DNA of 64,000 bases from Allobosea sp. BH3 (GCF_025499465.1 NZ_JAIMCA010000005.1:1-64000); one strand, 5' to 3'; shown: positions 9,987 through 19,921, numbered from the stretch's first letter. The notes: a model not told the origin generated them from the letters alone. Program-made: numbers and translations.

Positions 9987-11357
9987 ATGAAGAAAGTCCA
10001 CATCAAGTCCTTCGGCTGCCAGATGAACGTTTATGACGGGCAGCGCATGGCCGATATCCTGAGCCACCAGGGCTATGAGGAGACGGCGACGCCCGAGGGC
10101 GCGGACCTCATCCTGCTCAATACCTGCCATATCCGCGACCGGGCGGTGCAGAAGGTCTATACCGAGCTCGGCAAGCTCAGGGACATCAAGAACGCCCAGA
10201 AGGCGGATGGTCAGGAGACGCGGATCGTCGTCGCCGGCTGCGTCGCGCAGGCCGAGGGCGGCGAGATCCAGCGCCGCCAGCCCGCCGTCGACCTCGTGGT
10301 CGGCCCGCAGGCCTATCATCGCCTGCCGGAGCTGCTGGCCGAAGCGGCGAGCAAGCGCGTCGTCGACACCGATCTGCCGATCGAGGACAAGTTCGGCTTC
10401 CTGCCGGCGCCGAAGCCGCAGGCGATCCGCGCGCGCGGCATCTCGGCCTTCGTCACGGTGCAGGAGGGTTGCGACAAGTTCTGCGCCTTCTGCGTCGTGC
10501 CCTATACGCGCGGCGCCGAGTTCTCGCGGCCCGTCGCGCAGATCATGGCGGAGGTCGAGCGCCTTGCCGCTGCCGGCGTCCGCGACGTCACCCTGATCGG
10601 CCAGAACGTCAACGCCTATCACGGCGAGGGGCCGGATGGCGCGGTCTGGGGTCTCGCCCGGCTGATGCATCGCGTCGCCGAGGTGCCGGGCATCGCCCGT
10701 ATCCGCTATACCACCAGCCACCCCCGCGACATGGACGATGACCTCATCGCCGCCCATCGCGATCTGCCGCAGGTCATGCCCTTCCTGCACCTGCCGGTGC
10801 AGGCCGGCTCCGACCGCATCCTCGCCGCGATGAATCGCAAGCATACGGGCGACGAGTATCGCCGCCTCGTCGAGCGCATCCGCGAGGCGCGGCCCGACAT
10901 CGCGCTCTCCTCCGATTTCATCGTCGGCTTCCCCGGCGAGAGCGATGCCGATTTCGAGGACACGATCCGTTTTGTCGACGAGATCGGTTTCGCCTCAAGC
11001 TATTCCTTCAAATATTCATCGCGCCCCGGCACGCCCGCGGCCGATCTCGACGCGCAGATTCCGCGCGAAGTGATGGATGAGCGGCTCTATCGGCTGCAGG
11101 AGCGCATCGAGCATCATCGCCAGGCCTTCAATGCGGCGATGGTCGGACGGACGGTCGAGGTCCTGCTCGAGCGCGCCGGCCGCCATCCGGAACAGCTTGC
11201 CGGCAAGTCGCCCTATCTGCAGGCTGTGCAGATCGAGAGCACGGCGAATCAGATTGGCGACATCGTGCGGGTGGTGATCGAGAAGACCAGTACCAACTCG
11301 CTCTTCGGCCGGCTGGCGGAGCCGGCCGCAGACGGCGGAAAGGATTTGGCCGCTTGA
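9987..11357 (+). CDS. miaB: tRNA-2-methylthio-N6-isopentenyladenosine synthase MiaB
   Basis: MiaB is a radical-SAM methylthiotransferase that adds a methylthio group to i6A37 in tRNA. The N-terminal cluster cysteines are Cys11, Cys47 and Cys85. The radical-SAM CxxxCxxC is Cys162, Cys166 and Cys169. A C-terminal TRAM domain (about 375-445) binds tRNA. The frame is open from 9954, but the ATG at 9987 starts the conserved [13 protein letters not shown] stretch and gives 456 residues. It begins the conserved order miaB-phoH-ybeY-corC-lnt. Confidence 0.96.
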   Translation: MKKVHIKSFGCQMNVYDGQRMADILSHQGYEETATPEGADLILLNTCHIRDRAVQKVYTELGKLRDIKNAQKADGQETRIVVAGCVAQAEGGEIQRRQPAVDLVVGPQAYHRLPELLAEAASKRVVDTDLPIEDKFGFLPAPKPQAIRARGISAFVTVQEGCDKFCAFCVVPYTRGAEFSRPVAQIMAEVERLAAAGVRDVTLIGQNVNAYHGEGPDGAVWGLARLMHRVAEVPGIARIRYTTSHPRDMDDDLIAAHRDLPQVMPFLHLPVQAGSDRILAAMNRKHTGDEYRRLVERIREARPDIALSSDFIVGFPGESDADFEDTIRFVDEIGFASSYSFKYSSRPGTPAADLDAQIPREVMDERLYRLQERIEHHRQAFNAAMVGRTVEVLLERAGRHPEQLAGKSPYLQAVQIESTANQIGDIVRVVIEKTSTNSLFGRLAEPAADGGKDLAA

Positions 11358-11514
11358 GCAGGCCCGGCTCCATGCCCATCTGCCGGAAGGACGCGGCCTG
11401 TCATCAGGCTGAAATCGTTGCGTTCGGTTATGCTGCGAGACGACCCGGCCGGGCGCTCCTGCCCGGATGGAATGCCGATCGGAGCCCGCATCGGCTCCGA
11501 TGCTCAGAAGGGCG

Positions 11515-12693
11515 ATGAATTTGGCACAGGCTGATTCGACGACGCAAAGACCGGACAGGACCCCGCGGCGCGAGGCGGCGCCTGCCCGTCCCGAGGCTGT
11601 GAGCCGCGAAGGGCTGCCGGCCGCCGAGGTGGAGCTGTCCTTCGACGACAACCGTCTCGCCAGCCTCGTCTTCGGCCAGTACGACCAGAATCTCGCCCAT
11701 CTGGAGCGTCGGCTCGGCGTCGTGGTCAATCCCAACGGCAACCACGTCACCGTGAAGGGTCCGCGCGAGACGGCCGAGCAGGCCGGGCGCGTGCTGAAGA
11801 CGCTCTACAGCCGCGCCAAGGCCGGAGCCCCCGTCACGCTGGGCGAGGTCGACGGCGCGATCGAAGAGAGCAACGTGCAGCGCTCGCTGTTCCCGACCGC
11901 CGATGTCGGCAAAGCCTCCTTCGACGCGGTCGTCACCCGCAAGCGCGGGCCAGTGCGGGCGCGCAATGCGGCGCAGGACGCCTATCTGCGCCAGCTCAAG
12001 CGCCACGAGCTCGTGCTCGCCGAAGGCCCGGCCGGCACCGGCAAGACCTGGCTCGCGGTCGGCCACGCCGTCTCGCTGATCGAGCAGGGCGTGGTCGAGC
12101 GCATGGTGCTGTCGCGCCCGGCGGTCGAGGCTGGCGAGCGCCTCGGCTTCCTGCCCGGCGACATGCGCGAGAAGGTCGATCCGTATCTCAGGCCGATCTA
12201 TGACGCCCTCAACGACTTCATGGAGGCGCGCCATGTCGAGCGCGGCCTGCAGACCGGCATGATCGAGATCGCGCCGCTCGCCTTCATGCGCGGCCGCACG
12301 CTCTCCAATGCGGTCGTGCTGCTCGACGAGGCCCAGAACGCGACCTCGATGCAGATGAAGATGTTCCTCACCCGCCTGGGCGAGGGTTCGCGCATGATCA
12401 TCACCGGCGACCCCACCCAGATCGACCTGCCGCCGGGCCAGCGTTCCGGCCTCGGCGAGGCGGTCAGGCTGCTCAAGGATGTCGAGGGCGTCGGCTATGC
12501 CCGTTTCGAGCAAGGCGATGTCGTGCGTCATGAACTGGTGCGCCGCATCGTTCTGGCTTATGAGACGGCGTCGCGCGAGGAGCGCGAGGAGCGGGAGGCG
12601 CGCATGCGCGATCCCGGAACGTCCTCCGATCTCCATCGCGAGGACGACAGCGAAGGGCTGAAGCGGATGTTGGCGCGGGAGCGGCCGCGATGA
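11515..12693 (+). CDS. phoH: PhoH family ATPase
   Basis: PhoH-like proteins are P-loop NTPases linked to RNA metabolism, and they are regularly co-encoded with the YbeY nuclease. The Walker A motif GPAGTGKT is at residues 171-178, and LLDEAQN (Walker B) is near 270. The N-terminal domain before them is the small KH-like region of the long PhoH form. I chose the ATG at 11515 because AGAAGGG lies just upstream, although the frame is open from 11467. The product is 392 residues. The last 4 bases overlap ybeY. Confidence 0.93.
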   Translation: MNLAQADSTTQRPDRTPRREAAPARPEAVSREGLPAAEVELSFDDNRLASLVFGQYDQNLAHLERRLGVVVNPNGNHVTVKGPRETAEQAGRVLKTLYSRAKAGAPVTLGEVDGAIEESNVQRSLFPTADVGKASFDAVVTRKRGPVRARNAAQDAYLRQLKRHELVLAEGPAGTGKTWLAVGHAVSLIEQGVVERMVLSRPAVEAGERLGFLPGDMREKVDPYLRPIYDALNDFMEARHVERGLQTGMIEIAPLAFMRGRTLSNAVVLLDEAQNATSMQMKMFLTRLGEGSRMIITGDPTQIDLPPGQRSGLGEAVRLLKDVEGVGYARFEQGDVVRHELVRRIVLAYETASREEREEREARMRDPGTSSDLHREDDSEGLKRMLARERPR

Positions 12694-13277
12694 ACGATCG
12701 ACCTCGCGGGCGGCGCTCGGCGCCGCCACCCGAGAAGACGTCTCCTGATCTCAATCTCGACGTCAGGGTCCAGTCGCGCCGTTGGCACGAGCTGGGCAAG
12801 CTGGCGAGCCTGCGGGCGCTGGTCACCGATGCGCTCGCCGCAGGCGTGGCCGTGGCGCCGCGACGGCCTCTGCCGGGCGCCGAACTGAGCCTCCTGCTGA
12901 CCGACGACAAGCGCATCCGCGTGATCAACCGAGACTGGCGCGGCTTCGACAAGGCGACCAACGTGCTCTCTTTCCCGGCCGCGCCGCCGGAGCGCATCGC
13001 CGCGAGCCCGCTGCTCGGCGACATCGTCCTCGCCTATGAGACAGTAGCGCGGGAGGCTGAGGCCGAGGGCAAGGCGCCCGCCGATCACCTCAGCCATCTC
13101 GCCATCCACGGCCTGTTGCATCTGCTGGGCGAGGACCATGAGACCGAGACCGAAGCGCGCCGCATGGAAGCGCTTGAGGTCGAGGCGCTCGCCCGCCTCG
13201 GCATTGCCGATCCCTATGCCGACGCCGAGCTCGTGACCGGGCCGGCCGCTTCCACAGTAGAACATCCACGACCATGA
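12690..13277 (+). CDS. ybeY: Endoribonuclease YbeY (rRNA maturation factor)
   Basis: YbeY is a zinc-dependent RNase involved in 16S rRNA 3'-end maturation and ribosome quality control. The metal site H-x3-H-x5-H is seen as His140, His144 and His150 in HGLLHLLGEDH. The protein is 195 residues, with a basic N-terminal extension typical of Hyphomicrobiales. It overlaps phoH by 4 bases upstream and the CorC gene by 4 bases downstream, so translation is probably coupled throughout. Confidence 0.95.
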   Translation: MNDRPRGRRSAPPPEKTSPDLNLDVRVQSRRWHELGKLASLRALVTDALAAGVAVAPRRPLPGAELSLLLTDDKRIRVINRDWRGFDKATNVLSFPAAPPERIAASPLLGDIVLAYETVAREAEAEGKAPADHLSHLAIHGLLHLLGEDHETETEARRMEALEVEALARLGIADPYADAELVTGPAASTVEHPRP

Positions 13278-14263
13278 GCGACGACAGTCGACAATCCCAG
13301 GCCGAAAACGGCAATCGCGGCCTCGGGCACTGGCTCGGCCAGTTTCTGGACAGGCTCGGCCTGCGTGGCGGAGGCACGGCCCGCGAGGAGATCGTCGAAG
13401 CCCTGGCCGAGGAGAATGGCGAGCTCGCCGATCTCTCCACGCAGGAGCGGGCGATGCTCACCAATGTGCTGAGCCTGCGCGAGCGCCGCGTCGGCGACGT
13501 CATGGTGCCGCGCGCCGACATCGTCGCGGTTCCCGCCGATGCGACGCTCGACGAGCTGCTCGCCCATTTCCGCACGGCCGGCCATTCCCGCCTGCCCGTC
13601 TTCGACGACACGCTCGACGATCCGCGCGGCATGGTCCATATCCGCGACTTCCTCGAATACATCGCCGAGAAGGCCCGCCCGGATGAGGCGACGCTGCCGG
13701 AAGAGCCGGGCAAGCTCGCCGTGCCGCATGATCTCGCGGCGCTCGATCTGTCGGCAAGGCTTTCGGAGACGAAGCTGCTGCGCCCGGTGCTCTATGTGCC
13801 GCCCTCGATGCCGGCGGTCGACCTGCTGGTGCGGATGCAGGCGACCCGCACCCACATCGCCCTGGTCATCGACGAGTATGGCGGCACGGACGGCCTGGTC
13901 TCGATCGAGGACCTGATCGAGATCGTCGTCGGCAACATCGAGGACGAGCACGATCTCGAGGAGACGCCGATCGCGCCGGCCGGCGACGACAGCTTCACCG
14001 CCGATGCCCGCGCCACGCTGCACGAGCTGAAGCAGGCGACCGGCGTCGACCTCTCCGACAACGAGGTGGCCGAGGACGTCGACACGCTCGGCGGGCTGAT
14101 CGTCACGCTGGCGGGTCGCGTGCCGACGCAGGGCGAGACGGTCGAGGGGCCGGAGGGGCTCTCCTTCGAGATTCTCGATTCCGATCAGCGTCGCGTGAAG
14201 CGCTTGACCATTCATTGTCGCCGCCAGCCCGTGTCCGAAGAGCCGGCGATGGAGCCCGGCTGA
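13274..14263 (+). CDS. Hemolysin/CorC family CBS-domain protein
   Basis: A soluble CorC-like protein: two CBS domains (about residues 70-200) followed by a transporter-associated CorC_HlyC domain (about 230-315). Family members bind adenine nucleotides, and some are linked to magnesium and cobalt efflux. Despite the historic name hemolysin, it has no membrane segments here and no evident toxin feature. It overlaps ybeY by 4 bases and lnt by one base in the conserved envelope and ribosome operon. Confidence 0.9.
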   Translation: MSDDSRQSQAENGNRGLGHWLGQFLDRLGLRGGGTAREEIVEALAEENGELADLSTQERAMLTNVLSLRERRVGDVMVPRADIVAVPADATLDELLAHFRTAGHSRLPVFDDTLDDPRGMVHIRDFLEYIAEKARPDEATLPEEPGKLAVPHDLAALDLSARLSETKLLRPVLYVPPSMPAVDLLVRMQATRTHIALVIDEYGGTDGLVSIEDLIEIVVGNIEDEHDLEETPIAPAGDDSFTADARATLHELKQATGVDLSDNEVAEDVDTLGGLIVTLAGRVPTQGETVEGPEGLSFEILDSDQRRVKRLTIHCRRQPVSEEPAMEPG

Positions 14264-15855
14264 TGCAGATCGGGAGGCTCGCTGAGGCCGTCATCCTGGC
14301 CTGGGGGTGGCGGAAGCGGCTGATCGCGTTGTTCGCCGGGGCGAGCGGCGCGCTGGCGCTGCCTCCGCTCGATCTTTGGCCTCTGCTCGTCGTGCCGATG
14401 ACCATCGCGGTCTGGTTGGTCGATGGGGCCGTGGGGCCGAGCGCCGTCCGTCGCTTCCGTGCAGCCTTCGCCGCCGGATGGTGGTGGGGCTTCGGCTTCT
14501 TTCTGGCCGGGCTCTGGTGGCTCGGCGCCGCCTTCCTGGTCGAGGCCGATAAATTCGCCTGGGCGATGCCGCTCGGCGTCGTCGCCCTGCCCGCTTTCCT
14601 CGCCATCTTCCCGGCGCTCGGCTTCGCGGCCGCCCGCTTGATCTGGCCGGAAGGCGCCGGCCGCATCTTCGCGCTCGCCGCGATGCTCGCGATTAGCGAA
14701 TGGGTGCGCGGCCATGTGCTGACGGGCTTTCCGTGGAACGCCTATGGCATGATGCTGGCGGGCGAGATCCATCTCGCCCAGTTCGGCGCGGTTGCCGGCC
14801 TCTACGGCCTGACGTTGCTAGCGGTCGCCATCGGCGCGGCGCCTGCGGTGCTCGGCACGGCGAAGACGGCCTCCGGCCGCTGGCTGCCGCCTCTGGTGGC
14901 GCTCGGCGTGCTGGCGGGTCTTTTCGCCTATGGCCTGTGGCGCCTGCCGGTCGGGCCGTCCCCGGTGGTGGCCGGCGTCAAGCTGCGGTTGATGCAGCCC
15001 AATCTGCCGCAGGACGCCAAGTTCAGCGGCGAGAACGGGGCTGCCATCCTCGATGGCTATCTGGCGCTAAGCGACCGCGCGACCAGCCCGACGACGCCCG
15101 GCCTCCAGGCCGTTACCCACCTGATCTGGCCGGAATCGGCCTTCCCCTTCCTGCTCGGGCGCACGCCCGGCGCGCTGTCCCGCATCGCCGCGACGCTGCC
15201 GCCGGACGTCACGCTGATCACCGGCGCTGCACGGGCCGGCGAGATGCTGCCGGGAGAGGGGCGTCCGCCGATCTACAACGCCATTCAGGTCGTCAATGAC
15301 GAGGGCGTCATCGTCGCAAGCTACGACAAGGTCCATCTCGTCCCCTTCGGCGAATATCTGCCGCCCTTCCTGGACAACCTGATCCGGCGTGTCGGCCTTT
15401 CCGAGTTCGTCTCGGTGCCGGGCGGCTTCTCTGCAGGCACCGCGCGCACACCGCTCGCGGTCAAGGGCCTGCCGGTCGCTGCTCCCCTGATCTGCTACGA
15501 GGCCGTATTCCCGGGCGATGTCGCGCCGCGCGGCCCTCGGGCGGGCTTCTTCCTCAATCTGACGAATGACGGCTGGTTCGGTCAGACCAGCGGCCCCTAT
15601 CAGCATCTCGCCCAGGCCAGGTTACGCAGCATCGAGGAAGGGCTGCCGTTGGTGCGCGTCGCCAATACAGGCATTTCCGGTGTGGTGGATGCTTACGGCC
15701 GCATGGTCGCAAGCCTGCCTCTGGGAACGGAAGGCGTGCTCGATTCCGCCTTGCCGCGTGCCGGGCCGGTCACGCTCTACGCGCGGCTGTCCGATGCGGT
15801 CTTCGCAGCCATGTTGTTGGTTTTCCTCGCGTTTTCACGCGCCAGGCTGCCATGA
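14263..15855 (+). CDS. lnt: Apolipoprotein N-acyltransferase
   Basis: Lnt adds the third acyl chain to lipoproteins in the inner membrane. The N-terminal half carries about six membrane segments, and the C-terminal half is a nitrilase-like domain facing the periplasm. The catalytic triad can be placed: Glu291 (IWPES), Lys356 (YDKVHLVPFGE) and Cys411 (LICYE). The ATG at 14263 overlaps the upstream stop as TGATG, giving 530 residues. The open frame from 14215 is not needed. Confidence 0.95.
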   Translation: MQIGRLAEAVILAWGWRKRLIALFAGASGALALPPLDLWPLLVVPMTIAVWLVDGAVGPSAVRRFRAAFAAGWWWGFGFFLAGLWWLGAAFLVEADKFAWAMPLGVVALPAFLAIFPALGFAAARLIWPEGAGRIFALAAMLAISEWVRGHVLTGFPWNAYGMMLAGEIHLAQFGAVAGLYGLTLLAVAIGAAPAVLGTAKTASGRWLPPLVALGVLAGLFAYGLWRLPVGPSPVVAGVKLRLMQPNLPQDAKFSGENGAAILDGYLALSDRATSPTTPGLQAVTHLIWPESAFPFLLGRTPGALSRIAATLPPDVTLITGAARAGEMLPGEGRPPIYNAIQVVNDEGVIVASYDKVHLVPFGEYLPPFLDNLIRRVGLSEFVSVPGGFSAGTARTPLAVKGLPVAAPLICYEAVFPGDVAPRGPRAGFFLNLTNDGWFGQTSGPYQHLAQARLRSIEEGLPLVRVANTGISGVVDAYGRMVASLPLGTEGVLDSALPRAGPVTLYARLSDAVFAAMLLVFLAFSRARLP

Positions 15856-16023
15856 TCCCGCGTAAGGAACCGCGTCGGATCGTCTCATTTGGAACTTTTG
15901 GGCCACAAACAGTGGACCGGCAGCGCAGCCTAGACTAAAGCATCATTCCTAATACAAATCGAACTTCGCGTCGATCGGGGTAGGGCGGCCTCCGGTCAAG
16001 GCAGGCGCGGGAACGGGCGGATC

Positions 16024-16437
16024 ATGATCAAGAAGATTCCCAATCCGATCGACCGCCATGTCGGCAGCCGCGTTCGGATGCGCCGCATGCTTGCCGGCAT
16101 CAGCCAGGAGAAGCTGGGGGATGCTTTGGGCCTGACCTTCCAGCAGGTCCAGAAATACGAGAAGGGCTCGAACCGCATCAGCGCGAGCCGCCTGCAGCAG
16201 ATCGCCAAGATGCTGGACGTGCCGGTGTCCTTCTTCTTCGACGGGGCTCCCACGGGGGATGTTCCGACCGCCGGCTTCGCCGATTCCGCAGCGACGACCT
16301 ATATTTCGGACTTTCTCACTACCAGCGAGGGTGTCCAGCTCACCAAGGCGTTCACGCGCATCAAGAGCGGCCGCCTTCGGCGCCGGGTCATCGACCTGGT
16401 CGAGGCGCTTGCCGATGAAGACGGCGAGAAGGCTTGA
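16024..16437 (+). CDS. XRE-family helix-turn-helix regulator
   Basis: A 137-residue protein with an N-terminal Cro/CI-type helix-turn-helix (about residues 12-68). The hallmark ISQEKLGDALGLTFQQVQKYEKG pattern spans residues about 28-50, and a short variable C-terminal tail follows. Small regulators of this type lie between lnt and metK in many Hyphomicrobiales genomes. Its targets are unknown. The 20-base palindrome just after its stop codon (16451-16470) is a possible binding site, which is inference only. Confidence 0.9.
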   Translation: MIKKIPNPIDRHVGSRVRMRRMLAGISQEKLGDALGLTFQQVQKYEKGSNRISASRLQQIAKMLDVPVSFFFDGAPTGDVPTAGFADSAATTYISDFLTTSEGVQLTKAFTRIKSGRLRRRVIDLVEALADEDGEKA

Positions 16438-16450
16438 TTTCTCTCGTTTT

Positions 16451-16563
16451 TTGTTCGGCTTGACGAACAAGCTTTCCGATAAACGGATTTATTCCGCTTG
16501 ACGGCGAACGCGTCCGCTGTAATGACGGTGCGCTTTCCGGGGCCGATGCCGTTACGTCGGCCC
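16451..16563 (+). promoter_or_regulatory. Structured leader region before metK
   Basis: Three inverted repeats lie between the XRE gene and metK. TTGTTCG pairs with CGAACAA (16451-16470, 6-base loop). A shorter TCCG / CGGA repeat follows. GGGCCGA pairs with TCGGCCC (16540-16563, 10-base loop), ending about 30 bases before the metK start. They could be a promoter/operator plus a 5'-UTR structure. I do not recognise any known SAM riboswitch class in this stretch. Confidence 0.35.
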
Positions 16564-16595
16564 TTCTCCATGTGCTGATCAGGGGCCCGCGAACC

Positions 16596-17804
16596 GTGTC
16601 ACGCCAGAACTATCTCTTCACCAGCGAGTCCGTCTCCGAGGGGCATCCCGACAAGGTGTGCGACCGCATCTCGGACGAGATCGTCGATCTGTTCTTTAAG
16701 GAGGCCGTCAAGGCAGGTTACGATCCCGCCAAGGTGCGTGTCGCGGCCGAGACGCTGGCGACGACCAACCGCGTCGTCATCGCCGGCGAGGTTCGCACCC
16801 ATCTGACCGAGAAGCAGATCAAGTCGAAGGTGAAGTCGGTCGCCCGCAAGGCGATCCGCAACATCGGCTACGAGCAGGACGGCTTCCACTGGAAGAAGTG
16901 CAAGATCGACGTGCTGCTGCATCCGCAGTCGGCCGACATCGCGCAGGGCGTCGACGAGGCCGGCAACAAGGATGTCGGCGCCGGCGACCAGGGCATCATG
17001 TTCGGCTATGCGAGCCGCGAGACGCCCGAACTCTTGCCCGCGCCGATCTACTATGCCCACAAGATCCTCGAGACGCTGACGATCGCCCGCAAGAAGGGCG
17101 AGGGCGCGGCCGCCAAGCTCGGCCCGGACGCCAAGAGCCAGGTCACGGTCAAGTACGAGAACGGCAAGCCGGTCGGCGTCACGCAGATCGTGCTCTCCAC
17201 CCAGCATCTCGACGAGACGCTCTCCTCGGCCGACGTCCGCAAGATCGTCGAGCCTTATATCCGCGCGGCCCTGCCCGATGGCTGGATCAGCAAGGACACG
17301 GTCTGGCACATCAACCCGACCGGCAAGTTCGTGATCGGCGGCCCTGATGGTGACGCCGGCCTCACCGGCCGCAAGATCATCGTCGACACCTATGGCGGCG
17401 CGGCGCCCCACGGCGGCGGCGCCTTCTCGGGCAAGGACCCGACCAAGGTCGACCGTTCCGCGGCCTATGCGGCACGCTATCTCGCCAAGAACGTCGTCGC
17501 GGCGAAGCTCGCCGACCGCGCGACGATCCAGCTTTCCTACGCCATCGGCGTCGCCAAGCCGCTGTCGATCTATGTCGACCTGCACGGCACCGGCAAGGTC
17601 GAGGAAGCGAAGCTGGAGGAGGTCCTCGGCAAGATCGTCGATCTTTCGCCGAACGGCATCCGCAACCATCTCGGCCTCAACAAGGCGATCTACGCCAAGA
17701 CCTCGGCCTACGGCCATTTCGGCCGCAAGGCCGGCCGCGACGGCAGCTTCTCCTGGGAGAAGACGGACCTCGTCGATACGCTGAAGAAGGCCGTCGCCGC
17801 CTGA
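16596..17804 (+). CDS. metK: S-adenosylmethionine synthase
   Basis: MetK makes S-adenosylmethionine from methionine and ATP. The N-terminal [11 protein letters not shown], the central [12 protein letters not shown] (near residue 128) and GGGAFSGKD (near 274) are the family signatures for ATP, methionine and phosphate binding. I prefer the GTG at 16596, since conserved sequence begins immediately after it. A GTG at 16572 would add eight residues. The product is 402 residues. Unlike E. coli, alphaproteobacteria place metK beside trmB. A strong terminator follows the gene. Confidence 0.95.
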   Translation: MSRQNYLFTSESVSEGHPDKVCDRISDEIVDLFFKEAVKAGYDPAKVRVAAETLATTNRVVIAGEVRTHLTEKQIKSKVKSVARKAIRNIGYEQDGFHWKKCKIDVLLHPQSADIAQGVDEAGNKDVGAGDQGIMFGYASRETPELLPAPIYYAHKILETLTIARKKGEGAAAKLGPDAKSQVTVKYENGKPVGVTQIVLSTQHLDETLSSADVRKIVEPYIRAALPDGWISKDTVWHINPTGKFVIGGPDGDAGLTGRKIIVDTYGGAAPHGGGAFSGKDPTKVDRSAAYAARYLAKNVVAAKLADRATIQLSYAIGVAKPLSIYVDLHGTGKVEEAKLEEVLGKIVDLSPNGIRNHLGLNKAIYAKTSAYGHFGRKAGRDGSFSWEKTDLVDTLKKAVAA

Positions 17805-17826
17805 GGCAGCGCCTTCGCTTGAATTG

Positions 17827-17860
17827 AAAAGGCCGGAGCCGATCGCTCCGGCCTTTTCAT
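17827..17860 (+). terminator. Rho-independent terminator after metK
   Basis: A perfect 13-base stem (AAAAGGCCGGAGC at 17827-17839, its complement at 17845-17857) with a 5-base loop ends in TTTT. A-run and T-run together make it usable in both directions. Confidence 0.85.
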
Positions 17861-17886
17861 TTTGCGACAGCCGTCCTATCCGCGCC

Positions 17887-17930
17887 GTCATCCCGGATCG
17901 GCGCGGCTGAAGCCGCCTGTCCGGGATGAC
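17887..17930. repeat. REP-like extragenic palindrome
   Basis: GTCATCCCGGA at 17887-17897 is matched by its perfect complement at 17920-17930, with a GC-rich inner hairpin. It sits between the metK terminator and trmB and covers a possible upstream ATG of trmB (17926). Confidence 0.75.
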
Positions 17931-17955
17931 CTCGGTTCCTGCGAGACGATTCCGA

Positions 17956-18651
17956 ATGACCTACGACCCCGATCATGACGACCGCGCCTTCTATGGCCGC
18001 CGCAAGGGCAAGGCCCTTCGCGACGGCCAGAGCCTCCTGATCGAGGAGACGCTGCCGCGCCTGCGCCTGCCGGAGGGCGAGATCGCCGATCTCAAGGCGC
18101 TGTTCCCGCAGCCTGTGGAAGCCGTACGGCTCGAGATCGGTTTCGGCGGCGGCGAGCATCTGCTGATGCGGATGCGCGAAAGCCCGCAGATCGGCTTTAT
18201 CGGCGTCGAGCCCTTCATCAACGGCATGGCCAAGTTTCTGGCCGTGGCCGCACGCGAGGGGCTGACCAATATCAGGGTCTGGAACGACGATGCCGCGCTC
18301 CTGCTGCCGCGCTTGCCCGCAGGCAGCCTCGACGCGATCGACCTGCTCTATCCCGATCCCTGGCCGAAACGCCGCCAGCGCAAGCGCCGCTTCGTCTCGG
18401 AACACACGCTTGGCCTGTTCGCCCGCACGCTCAGGCCGGGCGGGCGTTTCCGCTTCGCCAGCGATATCGACGACTATGTCGGCTGGACGCTGTCGCGGTT
18501 GCGCGCCTCGCCCGATTTCGACTGGGCCGACGAGCGCCCCGACGATTGGCGCAGGCCCTATCCGGGCTGGATTCGCACGCGCTACGAGGCCAAGGCGGTC
18601 AAGGCCGGGCGCGTGCCGAGCTATCTTACTGCCTTGCGTCGCGCATCCTGA
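17956..18651 (+). CDS. trmB: tRNA (guanine-N7-)-methyltransferase
   Basis: TrmB methylates G46 in tRNA using S-adenosylmethionine. The SAM-binding motif EIGFGGGEH is at about residues 59-67, and the catalytic YPDPWPK motif starts near residue 132, followed by the RKRRF stretch. The ATG at 17956 is preferred over that at 17926, because the latter lies inside a palindromic repeat. The product is 231 residues. Its 3' end overlaps the convergent DUF2336 gene by 26 bases. Confidence 0.94.
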   Translation: MTYDPDHDDRAFYGRRKGKALRDGQSLLIEETLPRLRLPEGEIADLKALFPQPVEAVRLEIGFGGGEHLLMRMRESPQIGFIGVEPFINGMAKFLAVAAREGLTNIRVWNDDAALLLPRLPAGSLDAIDLLYPDPWPKRRQRKRRFVSEHTLGLFARTLRPGGRFRFASDIDDYVGWTLSRLRASPDFDWADERPDDWRRPYPGWIRTRYEAKAVKAGRVPSYLTALRRAS

Positions 18652-19714
18652 GAAAGCCCAAGACGCGCTGGGCGGTGTTCTCGCTCAGATTGCGAAAGCT
18701 CGCATGGGCGCGTTCTACCGCCGCCTGCGACCTCCCCAGATCCTTGCGCAGCGAGATCAGCGCCGCGGTTGTTTCCCAGGACCAGCCAAGCCCGCGCGTG
18801 ACGAGCAGGATCGCCTCGCGGTCATGGCCGAGGACGATCTGCTCGGCGGCCGGCATGCTCAGTTGCGCCAGCACGGCGAGCGCGCAGATGGCATGTTCGC
18901 GTGCGCCTTCCTGCCCGAAGCCGCGGATCCTGGCTTCGTTGAGCTCGCCCGCCTCGTTCAACTCCCGGATTTCCTCGAGGGCGGCGCTGATGGCGTCGAG
19001 TTCCCGCGGCAGGCGCCCCGAAGCCTTGATGTCCTCGGCGCCGCGCTCCACCGCCTTGTCGACTGCCCCGGCCAGCCCCGGCTCGAGGCTCGCGTTGAGG
19101 CGCCGGCGGGCGGCGTTCTTGGCGGCCGTCATCAGCTGGTCGACGAGTTCCGCCGGAATGTCGCGGCGCAGGCCCAGCTTGGCCTGAAGTCCCTCGTCCT
19201 GTGCGGCGCGCATCACCATCACGCCCATGCCGTGGCGCGAGAAGCGCGCGGTCTGGTTGGCCGCGACGGCATGGGTGACGACACGTCCGCCGCGCAGGAT
19301 CAGGAAATCGGTGATCGGCTCGCCGAGATGGGGCCGCTCGGTGATGGCGAGCATATGATCCCGCCCGCGCGCCGCCGAAATCGCGACGAGATCCTGATCT
19401 GTCAGGCGCGCGGATTGTGCGAGAACGGGTCGTGCCACGGCGATTTCATCGAGCGCGAGCTGGCGGATCACGCCGGTCGGCGCATTCGGCACCGGCGCGA
19501 GGCGCTCGGCGAGTTCGATGCGTGCGCGCAGCTCGATGGCCCGCGAGAGGCGGCCGATGACGGCGTCGAAGACACCGACCTGATCATCGTCCAGATGCAC
19601 CGCGGTCGCGAGGAACAGGTCCGTCAGCCGCGTGACGATGCCCGCATGCTCGTCGCCCGAGCCGTGCGTCATCGTCGGTTCCAGATCTCGCAGCAGCGTG
19701 CCGACCGCACTCAT
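18626..19714 (-). CDS. DUF2336 domain-containing protein
   Basis: A 362-residue, largely alpha-helical and soluble protein recognisable as DUF2336, an alphaproteobacterial family built of HEAT-like helical pairs. Typical phrases are RLTDLFL near residue 30 and the repeated LA...ELA/IARPVL pattern around residues 70-100. Function is not established for this member. One related Caulobacter cell-cycle protein of the family is a regulator, but that is no proof here. The ATG at 19714 has AGAGG eight bases upstream, so the longer frame from 19768 is unlikely. It is convergent with trmB and divergent from the rimP operon. Confidence 0.75.
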   Translation of the reverse strand: MSAVGTLLRDLEPTMTHGSGDEHAGIVTRLTDLFLATAVHLDDDQVGVFDAVIGRLSRAIELRARIELAERLAPVPNAPTGVIRQLALDEIAVARPVLAQSARLTDQDLVAISAARGRDHMLAITERPHLGEPITDFLILRGGRVVTHAVAANQTARFSRHGMGVMVMRAAQDEGLQAKLGLRRDIPAELVDQLMTAAKNAARRRLNASLEPGLAGAVDKAVERGAEDIKASGRLPRELDAISAALEEIRELNEAGELNEARIRGFGQEGAREHAICALAVLAQLSMPAAEQIVLGHDREAILLVTRGLGWSWETTAALISLRKDLGRSQAAVERAHASFRNLSENTAQRVLGFLRMRDARQ

Positions 19715-19820
19715 TCTTTGACCTCTTGCACTGTCCCCCAGCGCTCCTCCCGTCAGGTTGGCAGCCACGAGTGACCACCCGGTTAGCGGGATCGTGAGAA
19801 TTTGGCGTATCCATGAGGGG

Positions 19821-19921
19821 GAACTTGCATGTTCCGCCGATGCGGATTAAGTAGCCCGCAACAGCTCTGGTATCGGTCAGAACCGATGATCAAGAGCGGG
19901 CCTGCCGGCCCGCTCTTTTTT
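19821..19921 (+). ncRNA. Possible terminator-ended leader or small RNA before rimP
   Basis: Three hairpins follow one another. GGAAC / GTTCC is at about 19820-19835. A perfect ATCGGT / ACCGAT with CAGA loop is at 19872-19887. A perfect 11-base GC-rich stem is at 19892-19917, followed by a T-run. The last is a textbook intrinsic terminator placed 43 bases before the rimP start. Either a short RNA is made here, or the rimP-nusA-infB operon is controlled by early termination. No known RNA family is recognised. Confidence 0.45.

Noticed and set aside
13274-14263. Hemolysin toxin
   Set aside because: The historic name comes from distant TlyC proteins. Two CBS domains and a CorC domain without membrane segments do not indicate a toxin.
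16440-16595. Known SAM riboswitch before metK
   Set aside because: I cannot match the conserved cores of the SAM-II or SAM/SAH classes, so I report only an unnamed structured leader.
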